From Arabidopsis thaliana (Eukaryota > Streptophyta > Magnoliopsida > Brassicales > Brassicaceae), in NCBI RefSeq assembly GCF_000001735.4, contig NC_003071.7, positions 9,727,151 through 9,791,150 of the forward strand: a DNA stretch of 64,000 nucleotides, written 5' to 3'. A program made the translations under genes and the position numbers. The stretch's first letter is position 1. Each line of letters opens with the position of its first letter. The notes beneath the pieces are model-generated. The model ran no database searches. It saw only the letters and a list, made by a program, of their open reading frames with translations, and was not told where the DNA came from. This document shows, piece by piece, positions 12,326 to 22,837 of this stretch.

Positions 12326-13771
12326 ATGGTGCTACTTCTCCGATATCGATCCTTAACGATAAATCTCACTCCTCTAATACCCAAATCTCAAAAATTCCAC
12401 ACTCTCCAATCATTTCGTAACCCTAATTTCATCTCCATCCCAAAAATCTCAGCCTCCACGAACAATCCAACAACAACAACGAATCGGTCGATCTCCGACG
12501 CGACTAAATTCGCTAAGTCAGTGTTATTCATACCTCCTGGTGTAGAGATTGAGGAACTAACAGATGATATGGTTCTTCCGGGTTCAAATATCGTAATCGG
12601 ACCTTTTGCGGGTCATTCACAAATCAAAGAAGTTGAATTTGTTAAAAGTAGTGCTCGTGCTAGAGATTGTCCTAAAGATGATCGTCCTGAGATTGCGATT
12701 TTGGGTCGTTCTAATGTTGGCAAGTCTTCGCTTATCAATTGTTTGGTTCGTAAGAAAGAAGTTGCTCTTACTTCTAAGAAACCTGGTTTGTGTTTTTATT
12801 CCTTTCAATTTGGTTATAAAAATCGAACCTTTTAAGTTTTGGAAATCTGAAAGTTTGGATTTTTATTTGGTGAAACAGGGAAGACTCAGCTTATAAATCA
12901 CTTCTTGGTGAATAAGAGTTGGTACATTGTGGATTTGCCTGGTTATGGGTATGTGTTTTGATCTCTTGCTTTTGGATAAAACAATCAGTTTTCTTTGGCT
13001 AAATTTGGTATATTTCAGTTCATTTTGGTAAAATTTAGGATAAGAGTTCGGTATTTTTGGTTTGGTAGTTCGATTGGCTTAGTTCTGAACTGGTACATTT
13101 GGATAAAATTTCAGTTTAGTATAGTCTATTAGTAATTTTACTTAAACTTAGAATTAAGTTTTGGTAAATTTAGTAAGGTGGTTCCGAACCGAACCGGTTG
13201 AGTTGGCTAACTCGGTTTGAACTGATACATAGTGGATTTGGATATGTATTTGTTGATATCTTGCTTTCAGATAAACGTTATTATTGTTTGATGTTGAGAA
13301 TATATTTGCAGATTTGCTAAAGTTTCAGATGCTGCGAAAACAGATTGGTCTGCGTTTACTAAAGGTTACTTCTTGAATAGAGACAGTCTTGTTTGTGTTC
13401 TACTTCTCATCGATGCAAGTGTTCCTCCTCAGAAGATTGATCTTGATTGTGCTAATTGGCTTGGTCGCAACAATGTATGTGGTACCAATTCTGGCTTTTG
13501 TGTGTTCAGTGAAATGTTGCTTTGAGGACTTGTTAAATGACGTTTTTCGATGATTTTTCAGGTACCGATGACTTTCGTGTTTACGAAATGCGATAAAATG
13601 AAAGCAACGAAAGGGAAAAGACCTGATGAGAACATTAAAGCTTTCCAACAAATCATTAGAGAGAATTTTAAAGTACATCCTCCTTGGATTTTGACGAGTA
13701 GTGTATCTGGTTTAGGCAGAGACGAGCTTCTTCTTCACATGTCGCAGCTGAGAAACTACTGGGATCAATAG
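12326..13771 (+). CDS. EMB2001: EngB/YihA-type organellar GTPase (EMB2001)
   Basis: Four exons (12326-12785, 12879-12948, 13312-13474, 13562-13771) encode 300 aa. The first ~55 residues are basic and Ser/Thr-rich with few acids, like an organelle transit peptide. The GTPase domain shows G1 GRSNVGKSS (about 127-135), G3 DLPGYG (172-177), G4 TKCD (239-242) and a G5-like SSVSGLG. EngB proteins assist large ribosomal subunit assembly in bacteria, and the plant forms are organellar. I recognise At2g22870, named for embryo lethality. Intron 2 (12949-13311) carries an AACCGA-rich repeat near 13180-13230. The gene ends 197 bp from the end of the convergent VQ gene, so their 3' UTRs may overlap. Confidence 0.94.
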
Positions 13772-13968
13772 GTAGCGCGTAAATTTCGTAAACAAATGTT
13801 CGAAAAGGTCGGTTTTGAATCATTGGTTATATCAAATTGTAGTTTTGTAATGTAACAGTAACTTTTGTATTTAAAGATAAGATCATAAAGTGTTACTACT
13901 ACAGTTCTAATTCTGATGAAACAAATTCATGAATTGCCGAAAAATTGGCAAGAATAGCTTCTTTCTTG

Positions 13969-14313
13969 CTACCATCTTGATAGATTAGCAGGACTAAGCA
14001 GAGGGAAAGCTTCCCAGAACCGAGATGACGAAGGTGAAAGATCAAACGCGAACGGATTATCCTTAGCTGTTGTTGTATCATCAGAAATCTTGACTGGTTT
14101 AGCTTCAACTTGATGTACCTCTTGCTCAACGTCTTCTGCACCAGTTAGCCTCTGAACTAACTCCTTGAAGTTAACAGGCTCGACTCTGTAAACTTTAGGA
14201 TGCATCCTCTGAGGCAAGCCCGTTACGGGTTTTTTCCATGGCTTTGCCGGTTGCTTACGGGTCGAATGAAGTGAGGAGTTATGAGAGAAACATGGTTGTG
14301 AAGTAGCTTCCAT
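13969..14313 (-). CDS. VQ12: VQ-motif protein (VQ12-like)
   Basis: Intronless, 114 aa. The core FKELVQRLTG at residues 49-58 matches the VQ signature FxxxVQxLTG. The N-terminus is basic with paired Lys/Arg, and the C-terminus has Ser/Pro-rich stretches and an aromatic SRFWEAFP segment. VQ proteins are small nuclear cofactors that bind group I and IIc WRKY factors in defence and development. I recall At2g22880 as VQ12, linked to Botrytis susceptibility and paired with VQ29 on chromosome 4; the exact name is from memory. Three W-box cores upstream (14425-14429, 14491-14495, 14547-14551) would allow WRKY feedback regulation. Confidence 0.88.
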   Translation of the reverse strand: MEATSQPCFSHNSSLHSTRKQPAKPWKKPVTGLPQRMHPKVYRVEPVNFKELVQRLTGAEDVEQEVHQVEAKPVKISDDTTTAKDNPFAFDLSPSSSRFWEAFPLLSPANLSRW

Positions 14314-15349
14314 GACGATCAGAAGTTTCTGTAATACACAAATGATTTGAAGCGAAGTGTCTTACCTTGATGGCTTTGTGTGTACACATATAAGTATTTA
14401 TAAGTGTGTGGACGGCATTATTATGTCAACGTTTTGAAGCGTGTAAGTCATTTTGGGTTTTATGATCTTCTTTTGCGGCTTACTTGGTTTTTGACTTTTA
14501 AGTGAAATGAATGGGAACGAGATGGGATGATTCATGGAATTGAAATGTCAACGTGGGTGTGCTAACTATTTTTATTTTCTTGTTTATTTAAATGTTAGGT
14601 GAAAAGCAATGAGTACATTTTTGGATTAACGTAGTTTTTGTTAAAAAATAATCTAGATGACATGGCAACGGTGTCATTAGTAACATGGCATTCATGTCAT
14701 CATTATCATCAAATATGTGGTATCTAACGTCAGCAGAATATATAATTTTGCATATAATTTGATAAATTAGGTATGTAATTTAATTTTATTTAAAAGATTA
14801 AGTATATATTAACGCATAAGAAATTATTAGATATAAATTAAACATTTGAACTTTGGTTGGGTGGTATGAAATAAGGTTGTGCCTTAATTAGTTACCTTCC
14901 GTTAGGATCCTGAAAACTGTTTAGGTCCACAACTACACAATATAACAAGCAAACAAAACTTTTGCTTCCGAGTGTCAGAGTAAAAGCAATAATGTAAAGA
15001 GATATCTCGATAAGTGATGAGACTCAATTATCCGCATAGAAAAAAAAAATATGTATAACGGAGAAAGATATCCTATCTACAAACCTTGAATATCACTTTC
15101 CATACAATGCAAACATTTTAGAAATTGTTACATTTACCCAAAAATGATATATTAAACTTATCAAATCTATCACAATTGTGATCTACATGTTTTTAAGTAA
15201 AAGAAAACATTTGGTTTTTGACATATTATATCTTAAACTAAATATAAATTAATCTCGAAGCCGCGGCTAAAAAATCGAGTTTTTCCCACTTAAAGCGAAG
15301 AATATAGCTAAAAGTGACGGCTAACATTTGGATATGTCGGTTTCTTCCG
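14314..15349. other. VQ gene promoter and intergenic region
   Basis: No gene seen. In the minus direction this is the VQ promoter. TTGAC W-box cores occur at 14425-14429 and 14547-14551 (minus strand) and 14491-14495 (plus strand). The part near 15240-15349 is probably 3' UTR of the FAD4-like gene. Confidence 0.55.
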
Positions 15350-16189
15350 TCATTCGTAGTTTGGCTCGGTCCATGACCTCGGTCTCACCCCAAGTTGGAT
15401 ATACAACACCATCTCCATTGCCTTAAAGACATTGCTTTCATCCAAAACCTTGTTCCACACCCCACTCACTACGCAGTAATTGTTGTTATACGGTGCTCGG
15501 TGATGATTCATGTGATGTATCCGTGAAACAAGAAGCCCAATGTCTTGCAACCCAACCACAAGAGGTGGAAGCTTGCTCTTCGTTCCATGAGCCCAAGCAT
15601 GGAACAACTGACAAAACAATACACAAAATGCAAACATGCTTACAAAGCCATGAACCACATGGTCATCAAAAGCAAGGTCTAGTGGGAGAACTATCAAGGT
15701 TGTGCCTCGAGCCATAAAATGTAGATTGTTTGCAAATTGCCGTTTGGTGATTGTCCATGGACACTTGTGATGATCTTGAGAGTCTTCGATATGGATTCCT
15801 ACTAGAGGCGTAGACTCATCACCGTAGTTATCGGTGGCCCAGTGGTACACACCAGAACCTAGATCTGCTAAGATATACCCGGCGAAACCGGCTAAAGATG
15901 GTTCGAGCCAGAGATGAGAACCAAATGCTCCAATGATTGATTTGGAAAAAGAGACAAACACGGTGGTGCAGCCAGCTGCAACCCATAACCGGTGAGTCCA
16001 TGTAGATTGTAGAGTTGGGTCGTTGGAGAGAGGAGGATTCACAAGTCGTTGCTCAACAACAAGCTTCATCTCATGGTTAGGCTGAGAGTTGGTGGTGGAA
16101 GTGACACGGAGAAACGATGGACGGTGGCTTCTTGGGATGTTGTTTGTGATGGGATTTAGAGTGTATTTGGTTTGAAGAGATGTAGCCAT
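15350..16189 (-). CDS. FAD4-like plastid lipid desaturase (TMEM189/CarF family)
   Basis: Intronless, 279 aa. The first ~45 residues look like a chloroplast transit peptide. The B_domain_TMEM189 region follows, with hydrophobic segments (about 66-110 and 163-198) and the family's His motifs: GVYHWATDNYG (113-123), QDHHKCPW (138-145), FHAWAHG (196-202) and HHMNHH (225-230), likely di-iron ligands. FAD4 introduces the trans-3 double bond into palmitate on plastid phosphatidylglycerol; animal TMEM189 and bacterial CarF are plasmanylethanolamine desaturases. All His motifs are present, so it is probably active, but its substrate cannot be read from sequence. I recall At2g22890 as one of two FAD4-like genes but not which number it carries. 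Confidence 0.9.
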   Translation of the reverse strand: MATSLQTKYTLNPITNNIPRSHRPSFLRVTSTTNSQPNHEMKLVVEQRLVNPPLSNDPTLQSTWTHRLWVAAGCTTVFVSFSKSIIGAFGSHLWLEPSLAGFAGYILADLGSGVYHWATDNYGDESTPLVGIHIEDSQDHHKCPWTITKRQFANNLHFMARGTTLIVLPLDLAFDDHVVHGFVSMFAFCVLFCQLFHAWAHGTKSKLPPLVVGLQDIGLLVSRIHHMNHHRAPYNNNYCVVSGVWNKVLDESNVFKAMEMVLYIQLGVRPRSWTEPNYE

Positions 16190-17208
16190 TGAAGCAGAGT
16201 ATGTGATGTCTGAAAAGATATATCAAGTTTCTTGTTTTTTTTTCCAAAGCTAAATAAAACAAGGATATGTTTTTTTTTGTGACAGGATAAAAAAATCATT
16301 TAAAAGAGATAATTTTGACCAAAGAAAGTAAGAGAGTATTGAGATAATAACATTCAAAGAAAATCTCAAAAAATTTGGATTAATTTATGAAGTTACCAAC
16401 TAAAACCTAACATTAAAAAGTATTATTAAACCCAAAATTACTCGTTAATACAGATTTCTATATATATTTATTTTTTCTTTAGAGAAAACTTTAGGAATAA
16501 AAAAACATTTACTTGGAGATGCGTTAAAACAAAAATAAAATATTCACTTGGTTTAGAGATATGAATTGGGTATATAATCAAGGAAATATCAACCACCATC
16601 AAAGGAACCAAATCACCAAAAGCATATAGAGTTCTTCATAACCACACACACACATATTAGGATGACAAGCTAATCCAATACATTATCTCTGGTTTTGATT
16701 AGGAAGAAGATTTTAAATGCATTTTCCAAGAATCCCATAAATAAGTTCAAGTGCCACCAAAGGCGTTTTATTACAAACCATAAAATAGAAGATTACAAAC
16801 ACAAAAGAGGTTCGTGTATAACTCATATGACATATTTCATTACAAACATAAATGTTTCCCATATAATTGGAGAAATTGTGAGAGATGTGTTCAACAAGTA
16901 CTTACGGTGACTACTCTACTTGTTTCCACAACACTTAGTTCGTGAACCACAATAATATGTCCAATCACCAATCTCACTCAGCATAAATTACTATGGAAAA
17001 AACAAATTCTTAAAATTACCTCTAATTATTGTTTACTTTATCTCGTTTGCCCTACATACTACAATAATATTTCAATCAAATAAACCAATAATCATTGAAT
17101 TATTCAAAAAGATTCCGCATTATAAACCTTTCACTTCATGGATTATAATAATCAACTCATTATAAAAGCACATCTAAAGAGTTTATAAAACAACAAAACA
17201 CAATTATT
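16190..17208. other. Intergenic region between FAD4-like gene and MUCI10
   Basis: AT-rich, no gene seen. The part next to 16190 is the FAD4-like promoter and leader (minus direction), and the part next to 17208 is probably MUCI10 3' UTR. A 71-codon frame at 16695-16910 has no coding character. Confidence 0.6.
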
Positions 17209-19043
17209 TCACCAAGGCTCATCAGGATAATCGAACGGTACAGGTTGAAGAGGGGAAGTCTTGCCTAGATCCGAGTGTACGAAACCATATTTACGCATCA
17301 CTTGATTATCAGCGAAATTAATGGCTTTGATCATCCCATTCCAACACGTGTCACCATCGTACATCTTGTTATGATCACCACTACAAGGTTGACATCCCGT
17401 AAAATGCGTCACGAACGGTCTCCGTTTGCTTCCTTTCCCGCCTCTTTCTCCTTTTAAAAACCGTTCCTCACGAAACGCAGCGTATCGTTCGCTCACTTTC
17501 TCTGCGTGTCGTCTACGCAACGTGGCGTCTTCTCTTTCCATCTCCAGATACCGTTCCGTTACGTTGGATAAACCCGGTACGATCTCTAACCAATATCCTT
17601 CGAAATAAAAGTCTCCTTCGAGGTATATCTTTGGATAATACACTTCTCTGTGTTTGTAGAGTAAGTAAAGCAGAGCCGTTTGATCATCTGACTCTGGGAA
17701 GAGTTTGTCTTTGAATATTGACCGTTGGATTTGTCCCCATTTTGCGTACTCTGGACTCACTGGTCCCATACCTGCATGAGATAAATCAAAATTTTGGTTA
17801 ATTTGATTCAGATTCAGTTATTTTCTAAACCAACCAATAAGAGGAAACATGACATTCAGTTACTGGTTCGGTTAAAAACCTCGAACCGAGCTAAATTGAA
17901 CCGAGATTACCAAATTTTTGTCATAATTTATCGAAAATTATTGCATTATGTCAAAAATGCACCAATATCATTGAAATATAGTGTAATTTAACTGAAATTA
18001 ACAGAATTTTGATCATTTTTATATAAATTTAGTCGAAAATATTGAAAGATACCGAAATATTACCTTAAATCGAACCAAATTCGTCTTTTATAAACCAAAC
18101 CGAGCTAAATTTAACTGAAATGAAACCGAAATTCTAAATTCTCATCTTAAACCGAACCATAATTGGTTTAAAAATATCTAAACCAAACCAGACAATGCCT
18201 ACTTATTAGGGTTTTAAACTATTTTTAAAAAGACAAAACAATAAGAGGGCCCATACCTGTCCACGTGTCAATGAGTTCCATAGACCACTGACAATTCCTA
18301 ATGAGAAAAACTCCGGCGTTTAACGCCGTCCAGCTCCGATCATTATAAATCACTCCCGGCCAACCATGAACAACAAGATTATGCTCCTTATACCGTCGCC
18401 ACGGCGGCGTAAAATCCATATCCGTAAACAAAGCATCAGAATCAACCCACCAGATCCACTCCGCCTCAGGATGAGCAATCATCGCCGCTTTAACCGCCGG
18501 AAGTTTCGCCCAATAAGAATTCATCTTCGGATGAAGAAGAGCGTTACTATAGAATATATCATGACCATGGATCCGACAATAATCAACTTTGTTCTTAAAA
18601 AATCGAAGCAACAAATGATCTCCGATTGGGTTTTTACACGGCGCAGATTGTGATCCTGTTACCATAACCGTACGATTCTCAGCTCCGGGGATAAACGAAG
18701 GGTGTAGATTTAACCAACGTCTTCGTTTCTCGTCCCAGTTTTTAACCGGTTTTTCGATTGTGTAGGTTAGATCCGGGTCGTCGTAGTAAACCGGGTCGGT
18801 TGGATCTTGGCTCATATCGATTCCTGAAGAACATTTGTTGGAGGATTCTTCGTTTTTCACGGTGAGATTTGGGGAGATTGAAGAGAAGGAGAAGAAAGAC
18901 CAGACGAGGATTAGTGACATGAAAGCTCCGCCAAGGAAGAGAACGACGTCGGAGATACATACAACCGGTCTGGTTCTTGTTCCGGCGTATTTTGCCATTG
19001 GAGATGATTGGTAATGTGATGATGATGTCTCAGGCGAGACCAT
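17209..19043 (-). CDS. MUCI10: GT34 galactosyltransferase (MUCI10/GTL6)
   Basis: Two exons on the minus strand, 19043-18257 and 17771-17209, encode 449 aa. It is a type II Golgi protein: a short cytosolic tail, a membrane anchor at about residues 28-53, then a lumenal GMA12/MNN10 (GT34) domain. The metal-binding DxD is DSD at 201-203 within EWIWWVDSDALF, followed by the NAGVFLIRN motif (242-250). I recognise At2g22900. MUCI10 adds alpha-1,6-galactose to glucomannan in seed-coat mucilage; that role is literature knowledge. The ~485-base intron is full of AACCGA/TTCGGT words (about 17860-18195), a dispersed repeat. Exon 2 begins at Gly263/Met264, and the junction restores GMGPVSPEYAKWG. Confidence 0.93.
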
Positions 19044-21804
19044 TAACAGAATCTTAGAGATGATTACAAAAAATTCAAAATTTTGGGAACTTTGTTGTAT
19101 AAAGGCAATAACTTATTTTTTTGTTTTTCTATATGTAACATTAATGTCCCATTAATCACTCGCTCGATATATTACTTTATTTGTATCAGATTTTTATTTG
19201 ACGTAATTGTGTTTGTGAAAAGTAAATGTTGTCAAAAAATTGAAATTGAAGTGTACTCACATTAATAGTTTTCGTGTTTCGATTGGTAGGTTTATAACTG
19301 CTAGAGATAAGGTTTTTATATGTCAGAATTGTCATGTGATAGTGCTTTTGTTCTGGTAGAGAAACTTGAACAACGTGAGTGTGACGAACCGGACCGGTTT
19401 GTTTCACCGACACTGATTGTAAAATAAGATTGGTGTTGGTTTCTACGTGTCGGTAAGCCGGTGTTCCGGTTAAGCAAGGGCACGTGAGTTTGCTGCGATA
19501 ATTTTAGGGTGCAGAAGATTACTATCTCACCCGCAATTTCAGCTTTTAATGTTGAAAATTGCACTGCTTTAAGTTTATTTTATTTTATTTTATTTGAGTT
19601 GGGTGTTTTATAATTGAAAATAACTACTATATTGGACCGATATACTAAAGAAAAACTCTAAAAGCTAGCTTAAGAAATTTTATATTGATGACAGTCACGA
19701 AGAGCGCATCTTTATGCCCATCACAATTAATGAGGAGGCACAATATACGAAGCCATTATACAAAAATATTTAATATTCAATTTCGGTAAAGATTAAAACT
19801 TAGTATATGATTAAAGCTACTCAAACCGACAAACATTTACATAGTCCAAGCCTTTAACGTGGATCAGGATTAGATCTTAAGAAGAGTCAGATTGAATCTA
19901 TGTCATGAATATGTATATAGTACGTAGTTATATCCCTAATGCATAGTCATAGGCATTTGATATCATAAAAGTATAACACAGATCGTATAGAATTATAAAC
20001 ACTAACTAATAACTTTAACGTCACGATCCTACTTTTTTTATATTTCCTAGAAAAGGATGATAATTAGCCATGTTCATCAACGCTAGTAAATACCGACAAT
20101 AGATAGGTTGACAAAATCGTGAAGAATATGACGCAAGTATAGTTTTCGGAAACACTAACATAAAAAAACTGTCGCCCAAAAGTACCAGTAATAGTACCAA
20201 TTCACTTGCCTTAGTTACCATTATCAAAAAACCGTGGTATTGTCATCTGTGATTATGCAATTGGATAATGTTGATATTCTACAAGAGTTAGCGAGTCTAG
20301 CAAGTTCTCATATTGGAGACGGGTTTTTGTTTCCGTTTGCATGCAACCTAGATTTTTTTAATAGTAAAATGTGGTATTTATATTTATATTTAAAAAAATA
20401 TTATTTTGTCTAAAGAAAATCAAATATGGAGCTATATATGATATCTGATTCGGAAAACTTTTTTTTTTTTGTATGAAAGTTACGTTTATACCGTTTTCAT
20501 ACAGAATTTTAGGAAAAATGATAGAAGAAAAAGACTGAAAACTATAAGAAAGGAAACAAAGCAAAGAAAAACGGAAAATGCTTTACCAAAACATGTCATT
20601 ATTGTTTCTAAGAGAGAGAATCTTTTAAAAGAAACGACTATAAAGAGATTCCATTACGCACACCTGACACCACCAACTCCAAGGCAGGCACCAACCATTG
20701 AGAAAATAACAAATTGTAACTTTTGCCTTTCTTAACTCATTTGGTTTAGCATTTGGAAGGAAGTGATAATCGCGAGGTTTGAGATATTTATATCCAAAAG
20801 ACGCGATATAGTCTCTTCTTGGGTTTTGTATTTGTTCCTTAGTTCTTTGCTTCGACATCCGATATTCATATAGCACAATCAAATCAAACAGGCTTAGATT
20901 TTCTAGCAAAAGTAACGTTAACCTTTGGTTAAAGGTTGTCTTCGGTTATTGAATAAACCAACTGAGATCTCGGTTAACTTGAACTGAACTGGGATTGGTG
21001 GCATTAGAGTTTTTAGATGGATTTTGGATAGTATATGGGCTCGACTCTAGAAGCTGGGCCAAGTTGGTTATAACTTGCAACATAATTGGGAAGAATATCA
21101 GTTGGACTACACTTCACTATTAGTGATGAGTAGAAAAATATTGGTTTAGTACAGTTTTTACGTTGGTTAGATCAAGAGTTAATTGTTGGTGTAGATTAGA
21201 GATCAAGGTCATTAGAAATTGAACATGGATCCCTAATCTTTATAACAAAATATAATTAAGAGATCAATTTTCAAGCTCTAGTTACTTTTTTCTATTTTTC
21301 TTATCTTTATCAAATGAAACCATATAGTAGATTGTTTTTGTTTGGAATGCGTTTTCAATATTAGTCCAATTATATTTTTTAGTCCAATTAACCAACAAAA
21401 TGTCTGTAATATTAGACCCCAAAAAAAGGGGAAATACATTTTTATTAAATACAAAAGTTTTTTAAATTATTAAACTACATGAATTTAGATATTTGTAACT
21501 TATAAGTATTCCATAATTATCCGATGGTAGAAAAATCATATGAGATTCTATTTTCATCTAATCATCTGGCTTTCAAATAGACACCCATTATCACAATAAC
21601 CATCCAAATTGAATCTCTTATCGCTCTATTATCTCATTACACATTTTCTTATAATTTTCTCATATTCTCTTTTTTTGTCTAATTATAATTATTTGTTTCA
21701 TTGATTTATCACAAGAGTCTTCGAACAAGAGAAAGAAAAAGAATCCCATTTTTTAATACTAAAGTCAATCACCTATCATTTGATTTTGATCTTGTACAAA
21801 ATAA
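19044..21804. other. Intergenic region upstream of MUCI10 and NAGS1
   Basis: About 2.8 kb with no supported gene. The left edge is the MUCI10 promoter. AACCGA-type repeat words occur around 20930-21000. Minus-strand frames at 20021-20227 and 20625-20909 show no recognisable domain. Confidence 0.55.
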
Positions 21805-22173
21805 ATGGCAAATTGCAGAACTCCACGACCGTGCGTTGGCAAGCTCAGCCGCGGCGTGGTTTGGGAAAACTCCGATTTTCGGTCTGAACCTCCAGGTTCT
21901 TGGGGATGTCCGAAGCAAATGAGACACAATCACGTGTCTTCTTCGACAACGGAGCATCAACGACGAAGCTGGACCAACGCTAACGGTAAAGAAACAAAGA
22001 GCCATTCCAATTTTGCAGACTCTGGTGGGATTGTTGCGGTGGAGGAAGCGGAGTTAGTGGCAGTGTTGAGGGAGGCTCATCCGTACGTGAATTTACATAG
22101 AGACAGTAAATTTGTCGTTATGTTGTCGGCTGAGCTACTTGACTCCGGTTCGACCCTCGACGGCATTCTCAAG
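21805..22173 (+). pseudogene. Diverged copy of NAGS1 exon 1 (possible alternative first exon)
   Basis: A frame from ATG 21805 ends in a canonical donor after CTCAAG at 22173. Its last ~50 residues align with the end of NAGS1 exon 1: REAHPY...HRDSKFVV...LD...ILK here against REAWPY...HRSCTFVV...LD...VLK in NAGS1. Both end in phase 0 at the same point. The first ~70 residues do not resemble the NAGS1 N-terminus. No copies of exons 2-9 lie between it and NAGS1. It is either a broken partial duplicate or an alternative first exon that could splice to NAGS1 exon 2 at 23423. Which of these is true cannot be told from sequence. Confidence 0.6.
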
Positions 22174-22837
22174 GTCATTACTATTTACTCTTTTCACATT
22201 ACTAGATTCCAAAAAAGACAAAACGCGTGACTCGTGAGCAAGAAATGCATCACTCAAATAATTTCTAAAATAATATCATAGTAATGACTAATAATACTTT
22301 ATACATACCACAATGTTGTCCTCAGTTTTTTTATACCGTTATTAATTATTCCCATATCGTGTGTAGTAGTGTTTTCTAATCATTACATTTTTCTTTTGGG
22401 CATCGTATTATTACTTGAATTATTGTACTCAAAGTAGGAATATTGTTGACCCAAAAGAAAACGAATAGTATATAACACGTTTGCAATGCATTTCACTGCT
22501 TTACGAAATTAACCAATCCGAAAATGGTAATAATTCAAATTCAACATCAAAGGTGGGCCGTGACGTTGTATATTTTTTGCAAGTCTCTTGTCTCTGCTCC
22601 TGAACAGAGACAAAGTGCAAATACCGGTTCACGAGTGTCAATCAAACCGACAATTTAACCATGCTCAATTTTTCAAGAACCGAAATTAAATACACGCGTC
22701 CACCGTCCCACACTAAGCTCCTTCGTCCGAATACTTTTCTTCTTCCTCCACCGATCATCCGCCATTGTTACCCAATTTTGCTCTGAATTCTATTAAATCT
22801 CATCGGAATTATTCAAATTCCTTCCATAAATTTCGAA

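Noticed and set aside
20625..20909. 94-codon minus-strand frame upstream of NAGS1
   Set aside because: Composition is unremarkable, with no signal peptide or motif; a possible short exon reading MVGACLGVGG was too weak to support a gene.
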